NCBI GenBank assembly: GCA_025594325.1
Contig: JANHCV010000010.1
Coordinates: forward strand, 620,001 to 684,000
Direction: 5' to 3'
From: Blastocladiella emersonii ATCC 22665
Taxonomy: Eukaryota > Blastocladiomycota > Blastocladiomycetes > Blastocladiales > Blastocladiaceae
DNA: 64,000 bases
Below the pieces are notes generated by a model. That model saw nothing but the letters and a program-made list of their open reading frames with translations, was not told where the DNA came from and searched no databases. Positions 23,648 to 36,117 of the stretch are shown one piece after another. The position numbers and the translations under genes were made by a program. Position 1 is the first letter of the stretch, and each line of letters begins with the position of its first letter.

Positions 23648-26096
23648 ATGGCCCTCGCAGGGACCTCTTTCGACGAATACGAAACCATGAAGCACATGCA
23701 AGACCATCCGCATGCGACGGACGCGCCGCTCGAGCTGCCGTTCGACCTGTTCGAGCACGTCGTCGCGCTCGCGCTCCCGCGGGCGGCCGTGGCCGCGGCG
23801 TCAGCAGCAGCGCGCGACGCCGCGACCGGTCCTCACGCACTGCGCCCGTGGGTCGCCCGCCGGGTCGCCGCGACGATGCTCGCCGACTACGAGGCGGGCA
23901 ACGGCGAGGACTACGACGCCGGCTACTTCTCGTTTGGCCGCGACCTCGACAAGTGGTACGAGCTCGCGCGGCACCTGCAGATGCCGCTCGTGTGGTTCCT
24001 CAAGCTGCGCTTCTCCGGCGCACTGCGCAACGACACGCCCGGGCTTCGGGGCGGCGACGATTCCGCCGTGGTCGCTGCTCGCACCGGGCACCCGTTCTCT
24101 CCGTCGGTGGCGGCCTACTTTTACCGCCGCACTGCGTCCCTGTCCGAGTCTTTGATCGAGGCGATCGCGCCCTTTTGCGATCTTCCCATGGGCACCGACC
24201 TGCTGCACGGCTCATTTGCCTTTCGCGCCGTACCCGAGGGCCTGTCGCTGATTCACTTTTTCCTGCATGTCGGTGACCTCGACGCCATGTTCGCGTGCCT
24301 TGACCACTTGCTCACATTGTTCCCGGCCTCGCTGCGCACCGACCGCGCCAAGATCACGACGTGGTCCCGCTTCTGGCTCAGCGAGCGCTCCATCACGCGC
24401 GAGAACCTGTGCCTCATGGACGAGGACGACCACGACGACCCGCCCGTCGATATCTCGTACCCGGTCACGTTCCCCATGGCGCTCGCTCTCGCCGCCATGA
24501 CCGTGTGGAACCGCAAAGCGGTCGAGCGTCTCCTCGACGGCGACTTTGGGATTGACCGCACCGAGCTGTTTGCGTGGTTCTCGCGCCGCGAGACGACCAA
24601 CGTGTTCCTGTGCACGCTGCACGAGCGGCACCGCGCCGCCGAGACCATCCCGCCGATCCTCGACTGGTTAGTGGGTGAAGGCTGGGTCCGCGACCGCGAG
24701 CGGCACGCGTCCATGTCGTACTACGCGTGGGATCACGCGGACTACGCGCTTTTCAAGGTGCTTTTCGAGCGCTACGATCTGCCTCTGCTTGACGAAATGG
24801 ATGCCGAGACGCGTTTTGACGTTGGCGCGGGTCTTGCTCCGTTCCTTGACGAGGGTCACCACGACCAGATCCCGCGCTTCGCCGAGCTCGGCATCATCAC
24901 CAACGAGGCGTGGACCGGCATCCTGACGAACGCTCTCGAGACGCCCAAGGTGCTCGAGCCCGTGCTTGGCTACCTCGAGACCTATGTTGACCGCAGCGAC
25001 CTCCGCGACATGCTCAGCAACGGTACGCTTCTCTTCCGTTTGAACCGTGTTGCGGCCTTCTGCTGAACCGTCACCCACCAATCTAGCTTGCGTGCCCGAG
25101 GACAGCTCGTGGCCCGCGACCTTGACCCCGGACTCATTCCTCGCTCTCATCAACGTGTGCGGCGCCCTCGGCTTCGCGCCCGCGCAGATCCTTGAGTCGC
25201 ATCTCGACTACTACGCGAGCTTGCCGGGTCTCGTCCCGCTGCTGCTCTCGGCCGACCACACGGGCGTCGAGCCGCGCGACGTGCTCGAACGCGTCCTTGA
25301 CTCGCTCGCCACCTTCGAGCCCAACTACGAGGGTGCCAACAAGAAGGCGACCCCGTTCCTGACCGAGGTGCTCGCGCGGACTTGCCGTCCGGAGCCGCCG
25401 ATCCCGCTTGACGCGTTTCTGGACTGCCTCGACTGCTTCAACGGGACTCGCTGCGAGGTTCAGACCGTCGTCATTGCGCTGCTCGTCGAGCAGATCATCG
25501 ACCTCCTTGATTCGGATCGCAGTGACGATGACGACGACGAGGTGGAGTTGGACGGCAGTGATGACGACGACGCGCAGCCGGCCTCGGCCCTCTTCAACGT
25601 TCTCGACCAGCTCACGGCGCGGTACCCGCACGGCTTTGGGCGGTACGACAGCGAGGTGACCGCGTCGCTCCGTGGTGCGCTTCGTGAGCACTTTTCCCGC
25701 GACGCGCTCGCCGCCATGGACGGTGCCGCCCTTGTGGATCCCTCGACCGACCCCCTCAACCGCCGCCTCTTCGACTCGCTCGTCGAGTACGACATCACCT
25801 TCATGGCCCAGTTCGTCAAGGACGTGCGCGGCTTCGACATCCCGTGGGTGCTCGAGCTGCTGTTCGAGATGGTCTCGCACCCGTCCGACCTCAACGTCGC
25901 GCTGCCCCGCGCCACGGCCGAGTCCATGATCCGGCGCGCGATCCTCGACGGCCAGTACGACCACGCGTGCCGCGTCATGCACCTCGCGCCGCCGTCCGAC
26001 AAGTTCAAGAGCAGCCTCGCGTACATGGTCAAGGCCAAGAAGCTGCACGAGGCGCAGGAAAAGGTGCTGGACGTGTTTGGAATCAAGGCTGTGTGA
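23648..26096 (+). CDS. 794-aa F-box-like repeat protein, right copy
   Basis: Exons 23648-25022 and 25087-26096 join across a 64-nt intron (GTACGC...CTAG) in frame. Translation equals that of the left copy except that the last three residues are KAV instead of KFV, because the final ~20 bp lie outside the perfect repeat. The F-box-like motif LELPFDLFEHVV is near residue 28, the middle is helical and Trp/Leu-rich, and an Asp-rich tract lies in exon 2. No stop or frame error is seen, so both copies look functional. The N-terminal motif recurs in relics at 4348, 54919, 58891 and 63597, which marks a locally expanded family. Confidence 0.8.
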
Positions 26097-26358
26097 GCTA
26101 CGTGTCAAATCCATAATAGACGTTACAAGTCACAGGTCGTCACTTGGAGAGGGAGGGGCACGAAACTGGTGGGGAGTGAGGGGTGACCGAGGGACCGTGA
26201 CCGCGGGATGCGTTGCGCCACAGGCGAGACCTTGCCGCACTCTCGCCCACCCCATCGCGAACGTGATAAAAGTCGCTTGTACAGTCCAAGGTGATGTATT
26301 GGTGCAATTAGGTGAATCGTGTCATGTGCTAGTGTGGTGGTGCGGTCCCGCCGCTGAT

Positions 26359-28019
26359 CTAGACCCACTGGGCGATCGCCGCGAGCATGGCAACGGCACC
26401 GACCACGACCGCCGCCGAGCCGCCTGCGACCGACGTCGACGCGGCGCTCTTCTTGCCCGACGCCGCGGCCTGGACCTCGGGGATCGCCGAGTCCTTGAAG
26501 TCGTCCGTCTGCGACTTGGCGGCGACGTTGATGTTCGCGACCAGGTCGTCGACGATGGGCAGGGTCTTGGGGTCGACCGACTTGCTGGCGATGGCCTGGT
26601 TGAGCGCGTCGATGACGGCGTTGATGCCGGCCTCGACCTGGCGGATGTCGGCGATCGGGACCTTGGGCATGATCTTGCCCCACTCGGCGTCCGTGAAGTT
26701 GGCGAGCTTGAGGAGCGACGTGATGTCGCGCACGTCGGGCACGGGCGCGTTGATCGGGTCCGTCACCGCCGTCGTGTCGTTAGCCCCAACAGCCTGGCGC
26801 GCACGGAGACGCGACGCGGAGCCGCCCGTCGACGTCGACACCTGGTCGTACGTGTAGCACAGGCGCGTGCGGTACCGCAGCATGTCGAGGTTCGTGAACT
26901 TGTCCGTGTACAGCACCACACGGTCCGTCGACGCCAGCTTGGCCTGCCCCTGCGACGTGCGCGTCGACAAGTCCTCGGCGTTCTGCGGACGCACAGCCTG
27001 CCACTAAATCGAGGTGAAAAGGTGAAGTGGGGCAGGGTGGGGCGGGGTGGGGAGAAATGGTCAGGTTAAGGTCGGTGGTCGCGTCGCGCGTCGCTTCCGA
27101 CTCCCGGGCAGCTCCTCGAGCTCCCCAGTCCTCCAAAAACAAGCGGAAAACACGTACAGCGGCCCAGAGAAGGTCGACGAAATTGTGGTGCAGCCAGAAG
27201 ATTGGATCGGCCGGGGAGATGTTGGGGTCGCCCATATGCCCGCCGATGAGCATGTGGTACTGGTTGTGGGGCGACGCCTCGATCGTGCGGCTCATATCGC
27301 CGAACGACGTGAACTGCGACAGCCCGCGCGCGAGCACCTGCGACTGCGGGATCCACGTGAACCCGGCGTTGGCGTTGCGCCGCGGCTCGCGCGTCACCTG
27401 CTGGTTCGAGTCGTCCGTCAGGCCGACGAACGGCGCCCTGAGCGGGCCCGCGACCAGCTGGCCCAGCCCCGCCGACGAGAACACCGACGACGCCGTCGGG
27501 TTGCGCGAGTCCGCCAGCTCGTCCCAGTACGGCAGCGCCGTCAGCGCGCCCTTGCTCGCCTTGATCAGCTCGTTCTCGAACTCCCACAGGAGCGCGCGGT
27601 GCATCGGCTAAACGGAGACGGGGAGGAGAGAACGGTCAGGTTCCCATGGCTTCGGCAGGCGGGAGACACGCGTCGCGTCGTGCTTCAGCGACCAGCGAAC
27701 GTACCAGGAACCACACGGTGCCGTGGTACTCCATCCCCTCGCGGTGCTTGCGCGTCATCTTGTCCATGGCGCCCGACGCCTTCATGCTACACACGACGCG
27801 CGCAAGAAGATCAGCCCTCCATCACAGCAGCCGGGACCGCTTGACAACGTACGCCTTGATGGCCTCGCCGTACGCCTTGCGCTCCGCGTCCGACAGACTG
27901 CGGAAGCTGCGGCGGTTGCGGATGCCGTTCGGGCACGCCCCCTGCTGCTGCGCGTCGGCCGCCGTGGCCAGGACGAGCGCCAGGACGACGAGGACGAGGG
28001 TCGAGTGTGCGAGCTTCAT
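26359..28019 (-). CDS. Tyrosinase (type-3 copper phenol oxidase), secreted or surface-anchored
   Basis: Four exons on the minus strand (28019-27838, 27786-27705, 27607-27158, 27003-26359) with introns of 51, 97 and 154 nt give a 452-aa protein. Tyrosinases hydroxylate monophenols and oxidise diphenols to quinones, the entry to melanin. Residues 1-23 are a signal peptide. Copper site A has His75, His82 and His91 in ...EYHGTVWFLPMHRALLWEFE. Copper site B has His202, His206 and His228/229 in SPHNQYHMLIGGH...FWLHHNFVDLLW. The region ends with a Ser/Gly/Ala linker and a hydrophobic tail (about 427-452) that could be a GPI signal or membrane anchor. The start was chosen at the Met before the signal peptide; the frame is open further upstream without likely coding content. 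Confidence 0.92.
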
Positions 28020-28520
28020 TGCGATAAGGTAGTTGATGCGTAGTCTAGGCTGCCCCGAGGATAGGATGGCGAGCCGTTCGTGCTTTCTTGTGGGAGCGGG
28101 AGAGGGGAGCGCGGGGCGCGAGCGGGTTTTGAGGGTCGGTGGTCGGCGGGTCCCTGAGCTTTGCCTGTTCCATGGTTCGCTCCGCGGGCCGTGGAAAATT
28201 GGAAAATAGCTCATCTGCCGCCACCCGCAGCTGCGGGCTTGATGAACCGCAAGCGCCGGCCACAAGCCGCTGCGGGTTTGATGATGAAGATGAAGGGTGT
28301 CACACCGCCTCATCCGCGGGCTCGGGCAGTTCCCTTGGCTCGGGTGGGCGCAGCAAGCGTCGTGTCGCGTCGAGCGCGCGTCGTACATGCGCGAGTTACA
28401 GTTCAGAGAGATCAGATGTATTCGACATATCACTGGTGGCGGGGATAGATGGTTGTTGCTGGGATGGATGGGATAGATATACACGGGTTCTGCAATGCAA
28501 TGATGATGACTTTCACTCGC
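28020..28520. other. Intergenic, tyrosinase upstream region
   Basis: No gene seen. It holds a small imperfect direct duplication (GCTGCGGGCTTGATGA near 28230 and GCTGCGGGTTTGATGA near 28270) and ends at the 3' end of the RRM gene. Confidence 0.4.
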
Positions 28521-31500
28521 TCACGGCGCGGCCGCCGTCGTCGCCGGGGCCTCCTCGCCCACGGCGCCCACGTTAAGCCCGCCCATCATACCCTCGAGCT
28601 GGCCGACCGTGGCCACGACCGGGCGCGGTGGGGACCCGGCAACGGTGGTCATGACCATGGGCGGCGACGACGCCGGGAGGTACACGGTCGGCGGCGACAT
28701 GGCCATCGTCACGGCCGCCGCCGGCGCCGGGGCGGGCGGCGGGACCGCGAGCGTGAGCGGGCCGGCGGGTGTGATGACGACGGGCGACGCCGAGGAGATG
28801 GGCGCCCAGAACGGCGCGGCCGACGTGGACAGCGGCGAGCTCTTGACGGGGGTCGTGGCGGTGGCCGAGACGACGCCGGTGGCCATGGCCGACGGGGGCG
28901 AGTGCATGGGCTCGAACACGGGCGGGTGCGCGTGAGACTGCTGCTCGTGCTGGTCGGCGGCCGAGTACCCGCCGAGGTTCCCGGTCCACGACGCAGCGGG
29001 CGCCGGCGCCGCGAGGCCGAGCGTGCCGTTGCTGGCGGCGGCGGCGTTCATGGTGGTCTGGTCGACGAACGCGGCGGTCCCCTCGCCGCCGCCGCCGGCG
29101 TACCCGGCCTTGGTCACGCCGCCGTACCCGACGTCGGCCATGTACGGCACGGCGGCGGCCACGGGGTTGAGCGCGAGCGTCTGGACCTGTCGGAGCGGCG
29201 GCGGGACGGGCGGCCACGCGGCGAACCCGGCGGTATCGAGGACGATCGCCTTCTGCCGATCCGTGAAGGCGGGGACGATGAAGATAGACCGGAGCAGGCG
29301 CGCCATGAGGGTCGCGTCCATGGAGTGCGACGGCTTGACGAGGTGCGCGCGCAGCGTCTCGACCGTGAGCTTGGCCATTTCGAACAGGTGGTCGCGCTGC
29401 ATCGTCGAGATGAGGTGGCGCTGGTGCCACGGGAACTTGAGCAGGATGATCATCACGTTCTCAAAGGGGCGCTGCGAGCACTTGCGCGAGAAGAACAGCT
29501 TGAACGACTTGCACACCGCCAAAACCTGGTTGATCTCGGCCCGAGACAGGAACACGATCTCAGGCGGACCCGTCACCGCCGTGTCGGACGTGTCGCTCGT
29601 CGTGCTCGGCGCCGCGGACGTGTACGGGTAGGCGGCGGCGGGTTCGGGGACAGTGACGGCGGCGGAGGTGGGAGCGGGCTCGGCCGCAGCGGACGGGAAC
29701 GTGGCGCTGGTCGGTGACCCGCCGTGCGACGACGGCGCCGACGCGGACGCAGTCGGGCTCATCGGGGTATCGTCGAGGCCGACGACGGGCTTCTTGACGG
29801 GGCTCTCGGCGCCGAGCGGCGGCCACGCCTCGAGGCTGCGGTTCGCGGACGCCGCGGGCACGACCGCGGTCGGCGTCGTCGGCACCGCGGCGGCCGCCTC
29901 CGTAGCCGTAGCCGACGGCGTGATGCGGACGGGCGTCGACGGCGCAGACCCGGCGTTACTCGGCGGTCCGCGCGGGACAAAGATGGCGGGGAAGATGTGC
30001 ATCTGCTGCAGTATCTCCTGCTGGCGCTGCTGGTAGTACGGGTGGTGGGGCGGGAAGGGGACGGCGTTGAGGGACTGGAACTCGCCGGCAAAGGCGGGGA
30101 ACACGGTGCGCATGAGCTCGGCCTGGCTCGACCGGTGCACCGTGACGACGCGGCCGCGCAGGATGCGGCGCTGGCGGTCGCGCAGCGCGAGCATCACGTC
30201 GTCCATGCAGCACAGCTCGACAAACGCGTCGGACCGCGTCTTGCCCGTCTCGCGGATCATGGTGATGTGCACCATCGGCAGCCCGCCCATGTACCCGACC
30301 GGGATCGGCGCCAGGTACTGCTGCACGTCCGGGATGGTCACGTCCCACGGGATCTAGCGCGGGCGAGTGGAGCACGTGTGAGCTTAAGTCCGCGCTCGGC
30401 GAATACGGTGAGAGGCGCACGTACATTGTTGATCTTAACGACGGGGTATCGAATCGGCTTCCACACGACGTCGGCGGGGTCCTCGGGCACGGCCTGGAGC
30501 ATCTCGGTCGGCTGCAGGACGTAGCTATCGCACGGATCAAACGTGTCAGTTCCCCGCTCCACCCAACCCGTCATCGAGACCGCGTACCAGTTCTCATACG
30601 TCGGCGGCGACTGGTACGGCGGCGCGACCTGGCCCTGCATGTGCGCGACCTCGTAGTGGCCGCCGTACTCACCCGCTCCCCCACTGCCGCCCGTCGCGTA
30701 CTGGTCGTGGACCATGGCGCCACCGCCGCCCGACGCCGGGTACGCGTACATGAGCGGCTGGCCCTGCGCGTCGACCATGACGGGCGCCGCGGTGGACATG
30801 CTGGACTGCGCGGCGAGGTACTACACCGAGCATGAGGGTGGTCAGCGAGGCAGCTCGGTCGGGGCGGCGAAGTGCGAGCCCGCGTACCTGTCGGTGCTCG
30901 GGATCGTTGACGTTGATGTACGGCATCGGCTCGGGCTGCTCTGTGCCGATCACGGTCGTGCCGCCGTACGACGACGACGTGTCGAGGTCCCACGACGCGG
31001 CGTCGAGCTGCTGCTGCTGCGGCGGCGGCGCGTGAACGGACGTCGGGGTCGAGGGCGCGACGGCAGGCTCGGTCCACGCGGTCGACGTCCACTGGCGCGA
31101 CGTGCCGCCAGTCGAGGTCGGGACATGCGGCGCGTGCTGCTGCTGGTATTGCTGGTTGTACTGCTGGTATTGCTGGTGGTGGTGCTGCTGCTTAGAATAC
31201 TGCTCGGGCTCGAAGGCCCGACTCTGCTGATAGTGGGCCGGGACCGACGGCTGCTGATACTGCGGCTGCGAGACGGCGGGCTGCTGCTGGAACTGCTGCT
31301 GGTGCGAGACCGCCGCCGACTGCGACTGCGACGGCTGCTGGCCGTGCTGGTAGACCTGGTGGTGCGTCTGCTGGTAGCGGTGGGTGACGACGGGCACCGC
31401 GGGCTCCTGCTGCTGCTGCTGGTGGACGTGATGGCGAAACTGATGCGCGGCGGCGGCGGCATCGAGCGGGTCTGACGGCTGGATCTCCTGCGCGAGCGGG

Positions 31501-32498
31501 TGGTGCGACTGCTGCTGCATCGACGAGGGCGGCGGCGGCGTCGAAGAAGTAGACCACACGTTGGCGAGGCCCGAGCGGCGCGGCGCGGGCTTCTCGGGGA
31601 CCGCGTCGCGCAGCCACGAGGGGAGCAGGTTGGGCACCGAGATGTGGCGGTCGAGGTGCGGCGGCGGGGCCTGCATGCTCGACACGCTGCTGCTGGTGCC
31701 GCCGCCGCCGCCCGGCGACGAGGTGCCGAGGCCGAGACCGACGGGAGACGCACCCGCGCGGAACCCGATGGGGCCGGGCGAGAAGGCGCGCGAGTAGTGC
31801 GAGCCGGCGGGGACCGCGTACTCGTCAAGGCCTGCGACGGACATGGCACCGGCGCCGGTGCGGTCCGACTCGCTCTCGGCCATCTGGAACAGGAGCTCGA
31901 GGTCGCTCGGCGAGTCGAACGGGTCGACGGCCGAGAACGCGGCCGCGGCCGCGGGGGCCATCCCGTGGTGGTGGTGGTGGCGGTACGGCGCGTTGGTGGT
32001 CTCGGCGCGGCGCGTCTTGGGCGGGGCGAGCCCGCCGATGCGGTCGAACGACAGGATGCCGCCGCCGCCAGTGCTCGCGCCGCTGCCGCTGCCGACGGAC
32101 GAGCGCGGCGGCGACGGGTACTGCTGCATCGAGTCAAACGCGGTGCCGCCGGGCGTCGCAGACCGCGTGAGCAGGGGACCAGCCGCGCCGGATCCGTCAC
32201 GCAGCAGCGAGCGCGACAGGTCGTGGCCGAGCAGCAGGTCGTGGCGGCCGAGTGGCGCGCTCACGTTGCGCTCGAGTGGGGGCGGCGGGAGCATGCGCGG
32301 CGGCGAGCCGGCGGGGCCGGCCGAGGCGTGCGAGTGCGGGTGCGAGGCGAAGGGGTGGTGGTGCATGGGCGCCGGCGACGATGAGTGCGGCGCGGCGAGC
32401 GAGTGCATCGGCTGCTGCGCGCGCAGGTCGAGGCCCGAGTCGTCGATGCTGCCGCCGGCCCACATGCGCGAGGCCACCGAGGCGCGCGGGTGGTCCAT
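28521..32498 (-). CDS. Large low-complexity protein with one RNA recognition motif
   Basis: Exons 32498-30888, 30820-30425 and 30353-28521 (introns 67 and 71 nt, starting GTACG) give 1,279 aa. Residues 1-540 are rich in His, Gln, Ser, Pro and Gly, with QQQQ and HHHHH runs. An RRM-type domain covers about 663-745, with an RNP2-like strand VVKINNIPWDV formed across the second intron and an RNP1-like strand TRSDAFVEL. A second conserved-looking helical block lies at about 934-1010 (EIVFLSRAEINQVLAVCKSF...PFENVMIILLKFPW). The C-terminus is again Ala/Pro/Thr-rich. It is likely an RNA-binding regulator with prion-like disordered arms; I do not assign a yeast orthologue. It is divergent from the DUF4211 gene over 535 bp. 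Confidence 0.82.
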
Positions 32499-33033
32499 GG
32501 TGGTGGGTAACGCGGCGGAGGTGTGGGGAGAAGGGAGGGGTGGCGAGGGCGCAGAACAGTGATGGGAGCGGTGATGCGTCAGAGCGCGCGGCGCAAGGGG
32601 CGGGGCGCGTGTGCGTGTATGCGGTCGGTCGGCCCACGGGTTGCGGACTTGGTGGGTGCGGCTCAGCGGGCCGCGGGTGCGTGGATGCAGTCTCTTTCTC
32701 GGCGAACGGCGGGCAGGTGCGTGCGTGCGGGCGTCGCGAGGGGAGCGGCGGGAGCGGGGAGCGCGCGCGGATGGCCGTTCGCTGGAGGGGAACAGTGGGA
32801 GTGCAGAACAGGTGACGCGCGCAGTCAGCAGCGCAGGGGCAGGGGGGCAGGCACGGTGAGTGCGGCGGCGATTGTCTCCCGCCCGGGCAGGCCGACCGAG
32901 TCGATCGGGCCAGGGGGGAAGGTGCGAGACGCAGCGGGCCGCCCAACCAGGGGTGGCCCAACGCGCACTCCTCGTCGACGCGTCGAGGGTCACGCGACGC
33001 GGTCGCCACGGGCCCTCTCCCCTCCCCCGCTTT
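32499..33033. promoter_or_regulatory. Bidirectional upstream region of the RRM and DUF4211 genes
   Basis: 535 bp separate the two divergent starts. A TTTATG motif overlaps the DUF4211 start context and GC-rich stretches dominate. No clear TATA or CCAAT arrangement is visible, so the regulatory role rests on position. Confidence 0.35.
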
Positions 33034-34938
33034 ATGATGGATCGCCCACGACGCAATAAACCCGGCCACTCACCGCAACGCGCCAATGCACTCGAGCTGC
33101 TGATGGAAAAGGCGCGCCGGCGCGCGGGTGCCGCGACCCCGACGCGCTGCCTCAAGTCGCGCGCCGAGCTCGCGGGCAGTAGCGCGGCCTCGTCTTCTTC
33201 TCCCGCTCCCGAGAGCGTCACGCCGTCGCGAGCAGAAGAGACCGTGCCCGCCGCTGCGACTGACAGCGATGACGACGACGACGACGTCGTGACGCCCGGC
33301 CGCTCCCGCAGCGCGCGCGCCGCCCGGGTCGCCGTCTCTGACGACGATGACGAGCCCGCGCCGGCCGTCACACCCTCTCGACCCGCGGCGCCCGCCGATC
33401 CCGCCGCCTGGCTCGCGTTCGCCGACGATGACGAGGAGGACCGTGACCCGTCGTCGCCCGACCCGTCGGCATCCCGCTCGCCCGCGCCGCGCCGCGGCAA
33501 GCTGCTGCGCCGCTCCAAGCTCAGCGCGCGCAAGCGCTCGTCCGTCTCGGACGACGAGGACGGTGAGTCGTCGCAGGGTGACGAGGATGATGCGCTCGAC
33601 GAGTCCAGTACGGCCCTCCTCGCCACACTGCTGACTGTGGCCAGTGGATATAACCCCGCGCACCTATGCGTAGACATCATCGACGACGCGCGCCCGTCGC
33701 GCACCTCGCGCCGCCTGACCGCGCGCGAGCGCATCGAGCAGGCCCGCAAGCGCCGCCGGCTCGGCTCGGACGATTCGCCCGCTCCCGATGCACCCGAAGC
33801 CGACTCGGTCGTCGTTCTCAGCGACTCAGACGACGACGCCGCCGACGCCGACTCGCCCGTCGACGAGGACGCCGCCATGGACGGCTTCATCGTGAGCGAC
33901 GAGGACGAGGACGGTGCTGGTGCGACACCCGGCACCGTGTCGGTGCTCCCGCTGTCGTTCCAGAACCTCGACTCCTTCGACTGGTACCGCCTGTTCCTGC
34001 GCTACCTCGCGCGCCTCGCCCTCGACCCGCGCGAGAGCGACCGGCTCCAGTCGCGTGCCGGGTCCAACGACGATCCGCTCGCCTCGGCGTTCCGCAAGAT
34101 CAAGACTATGCTCGACTCGCGCGCGCAGAATATGTACAGCTCCGTGTGGAGTGCGCAGCTGCTGGTACTACTTTTGGCGCGGCTCCGCGATCGAACTGGA
34201 AGCTGACTCGCAATGCCGCCCGTCCAGCAAACCATCAAAGACCACCCGACCGCGACCCGCTCGGGCAACTCCGCCACCGCCATGTGCGAGACGTGCAACC
34301 GGTCCGAGCGCAACGCGTGCGCCCGCATCACCTTCCACGGCAGGCCCTACGACCGCGCCACGTTCGTCCAGCTCGCTGCCCCCGAGCGCGACTCGTCCTC
34401 CTCGTCGTCATCCGACTCAGATTCCGAGCCCGAGCCCGAGCCGAAACGCACCCCGCGCCGCCACGCCGTCATCGCGTCCGACTCGGACTCCGACTCCAAC
34501 TCCCCACCACCCGCCTCGCGCCCGTCCTCCATCTCGCCCAACCGCGCCGCGCGCGTCCACATGGGCGCCCCCTCCGTTTCCGCGGGCCGGTACTGCGCGC
34601 TGCGCGTCGTCGGGTTCCACGCGCTCGAGCACTACGTGTACCACACTCTGTCGCGCGTGCGTGCGCACCTGCGGTCGCTGGCCGTCGAGCACGAGCTGTT
34701 CCGCGCGCTCGACGCGATCGATGCGATCGATGCGGGGGAGTGTAAGGACGAGACGGTGCAGGGTGAGGCGGAGAAGCTCTTGGGCGTGTTCCCTGATGAA
34801 GATTGGGCGGCCGGCGAGTTCGAGCGGTTCGAAGGCGCGCTCGAGGAGGCCGACGATGTCCTGTCGAACCGTGTGGGGGCGATGGAGCGGACGAGCGGCG
34901 GGGGGTCGAGGGGGTATGGGTTTGGGCGGCGGCGGTAA
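33034..34938 (+). CDS. DUF4211 nuclear protein
   Basis: Exons 33034-34164 and 34228-34938 join over a 63-nt intron (GTACTA...CCAG) into 613 aa. The N-terminal half is disordered, with Ser/Asp/Glu-rich acidic runs and basic patches (RRGKLLRRSKLSARKRS) that look like nuclear localisation signals. The DUF4211 domain spans the splice: SFDWYRLFLRYLARLALDP, then QNMYSSVWSAQLL, then MCETCNRSERNACARITF with its CxxC. DUF4211 is found in fungal nuclear proteins of unclear function, with a CxxCNR motif that could bind zinc. Without the intron the two halves look like separate genes, because a TGA lies inside the intron. The start could be either of two adjacent ATGs (33034 or 33037). Confidence 0.85.
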
Positions 34939-34993
34939 CAAAGACGGAAAGTTTTGGATGGATAAGAATAGGATCGTCTATTGTGTTCTACAT

Positions 34994-36117
34994 CTACTCG
35001 ATGGCCTGGACCAGCTTGCTCTCGAGCGCGAGCGAGTAAAAGACCGAGTTGGGCCGCGCCAGCAGCGCCGCGGGCGTGTCGAACTCGGCCACCTCGCCGT
35101 GGTCGAGCACCAGGATCTTGTCATAGTCGATGATCGTGCCGATGCTAATACGGAAAAGTCAGTCTTGAGAGGGTGAGTGGGGTAAGGAGGGGAGGGGAGG
35201 GGCGGGGGAAGGAGGGAGGAGAGCGCACCGGTGCGCGATCGTGATCACCGTGCAGCTGTCAAACTCGCGGCGGATCGTCTCCTGGACCAGGTTGTTGGTG
35301 GCCGCGTCGATGCTGCTCGTGGCCTCGTCGAGGACCTGGCGGAAACGAGGGGGCGAAATGAGGTCGAAGGTCAGCAACCTGACCAACCACGCCATCAAGT
35401 GACAAAAGCGTACCAGAACCCGCGTCTTGCGCAGAATCGCGCGCGCGAGACACAGCAGCTGCGACTGCCCGACACTCAGCGTGGACGCCTTGATCGGCGC
35501 GTCGAGCGCCCCAGGCAACGCGGCGATCGCGTCCCGCAAATGCGCGGCGTCGAGGGCGGCCCAGATCTTGGCGTCGGACCGCGACGCGAGCGGGTCGAGG
35601 TTGTCGCGGATGCTCGCCTCCATGAGGTACGCGTCCTGCGGCAGGATCGTCAGCTGCGTGCGCAGGTCGTGCAGGCCGAGCGTTGCAATGTCCAGCCCGT
35701 CGATTGTGATGGTCCCCGACGCGGCTTCCATCAGGCGGAACAGGGTCGCGGTCAGGGAGGATTTGCCGGCGCCCGTGCTACGATTGAGTTCGGGAGGGGG
35801 GTTAGCGCGCGAGCATGACGCGCGGGTGGACAGGAACACGCGTACCGGCCAACGATCCCAATCTTCTTGCCGGCCTCGAACTTGAGCGAGATGTTCTTGA
35901 GGACAAGCGGGAGCCTGGGGCGGTACGCGACCAAGTAGTCCTTGAACACAATCTCGCCGCAGCTGGGCCACGCAGGGTCGAGCGCAAAACTCGTCTCCTT
36001 GGGCGCCCCGCTGGGCAGCGCCGTGTACTTGCGGATCCGCTCGACGCTGATCGCGCTGGCCTCGAGCTGGCCGTACATGCGGATGAGCGTGGAGAGGAGG
36101 TAGACGAGGTTGACCGA
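34994..36117 (-). CDS. ABCC (MRP-type) transporter, C-terminal part with NBD2 (split gene)
   Basis: Exons 36117-35846, 35777-35414, 35335-35229 and 35144-34994 (introns 68, 78, 84 nt) encode the end of the second transmembrane domain ([19 protein letters not shown]), the [12 protein letters not shown] linker and a complete second nucleotide-binding domain. That domain has Walker A GRTGAGKSS formed across the first intron, signature LSVGQ, Walker [11 protein letters not shown] and H-loop IAHR, then a normal ABCC C-terminus ending [10 protein letters not shown]. No stop or frame error is seen. The upstream part of the same protein is at 39357-43109 on the same strand, and about 3.2 kb of unrelated DNA with an opposite gene lies between. 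Either the gene is interrupted or the block is removed as an unusually long intron. Confidence 0.85.

Larger units (their letters stand above)
18686..26080 (-). repeat. Right arm of the 7.4-kb inverted repeat
   Basis: This is the reverse complement of 7171-14565, 7,395 bp. The inner edge cuts through the Helitron Rep frame about 120 bp past the HUH motif, after which unrelated sequence (18660-18685) follows. The left arm continues into the rest of the same Helitron, so the right arm looks like the derived copy and the left one like the source. Confidence 0.95.

Noticed and set aside
7171-26080. Inverted repeat dismissed as an assembly or amplification artefact
   Set aside because: Not accepted as the main view because residual diverged similarity continues outside the outer edge and the spacer contains distinct Helitron copies; long reads are still the deciding test.
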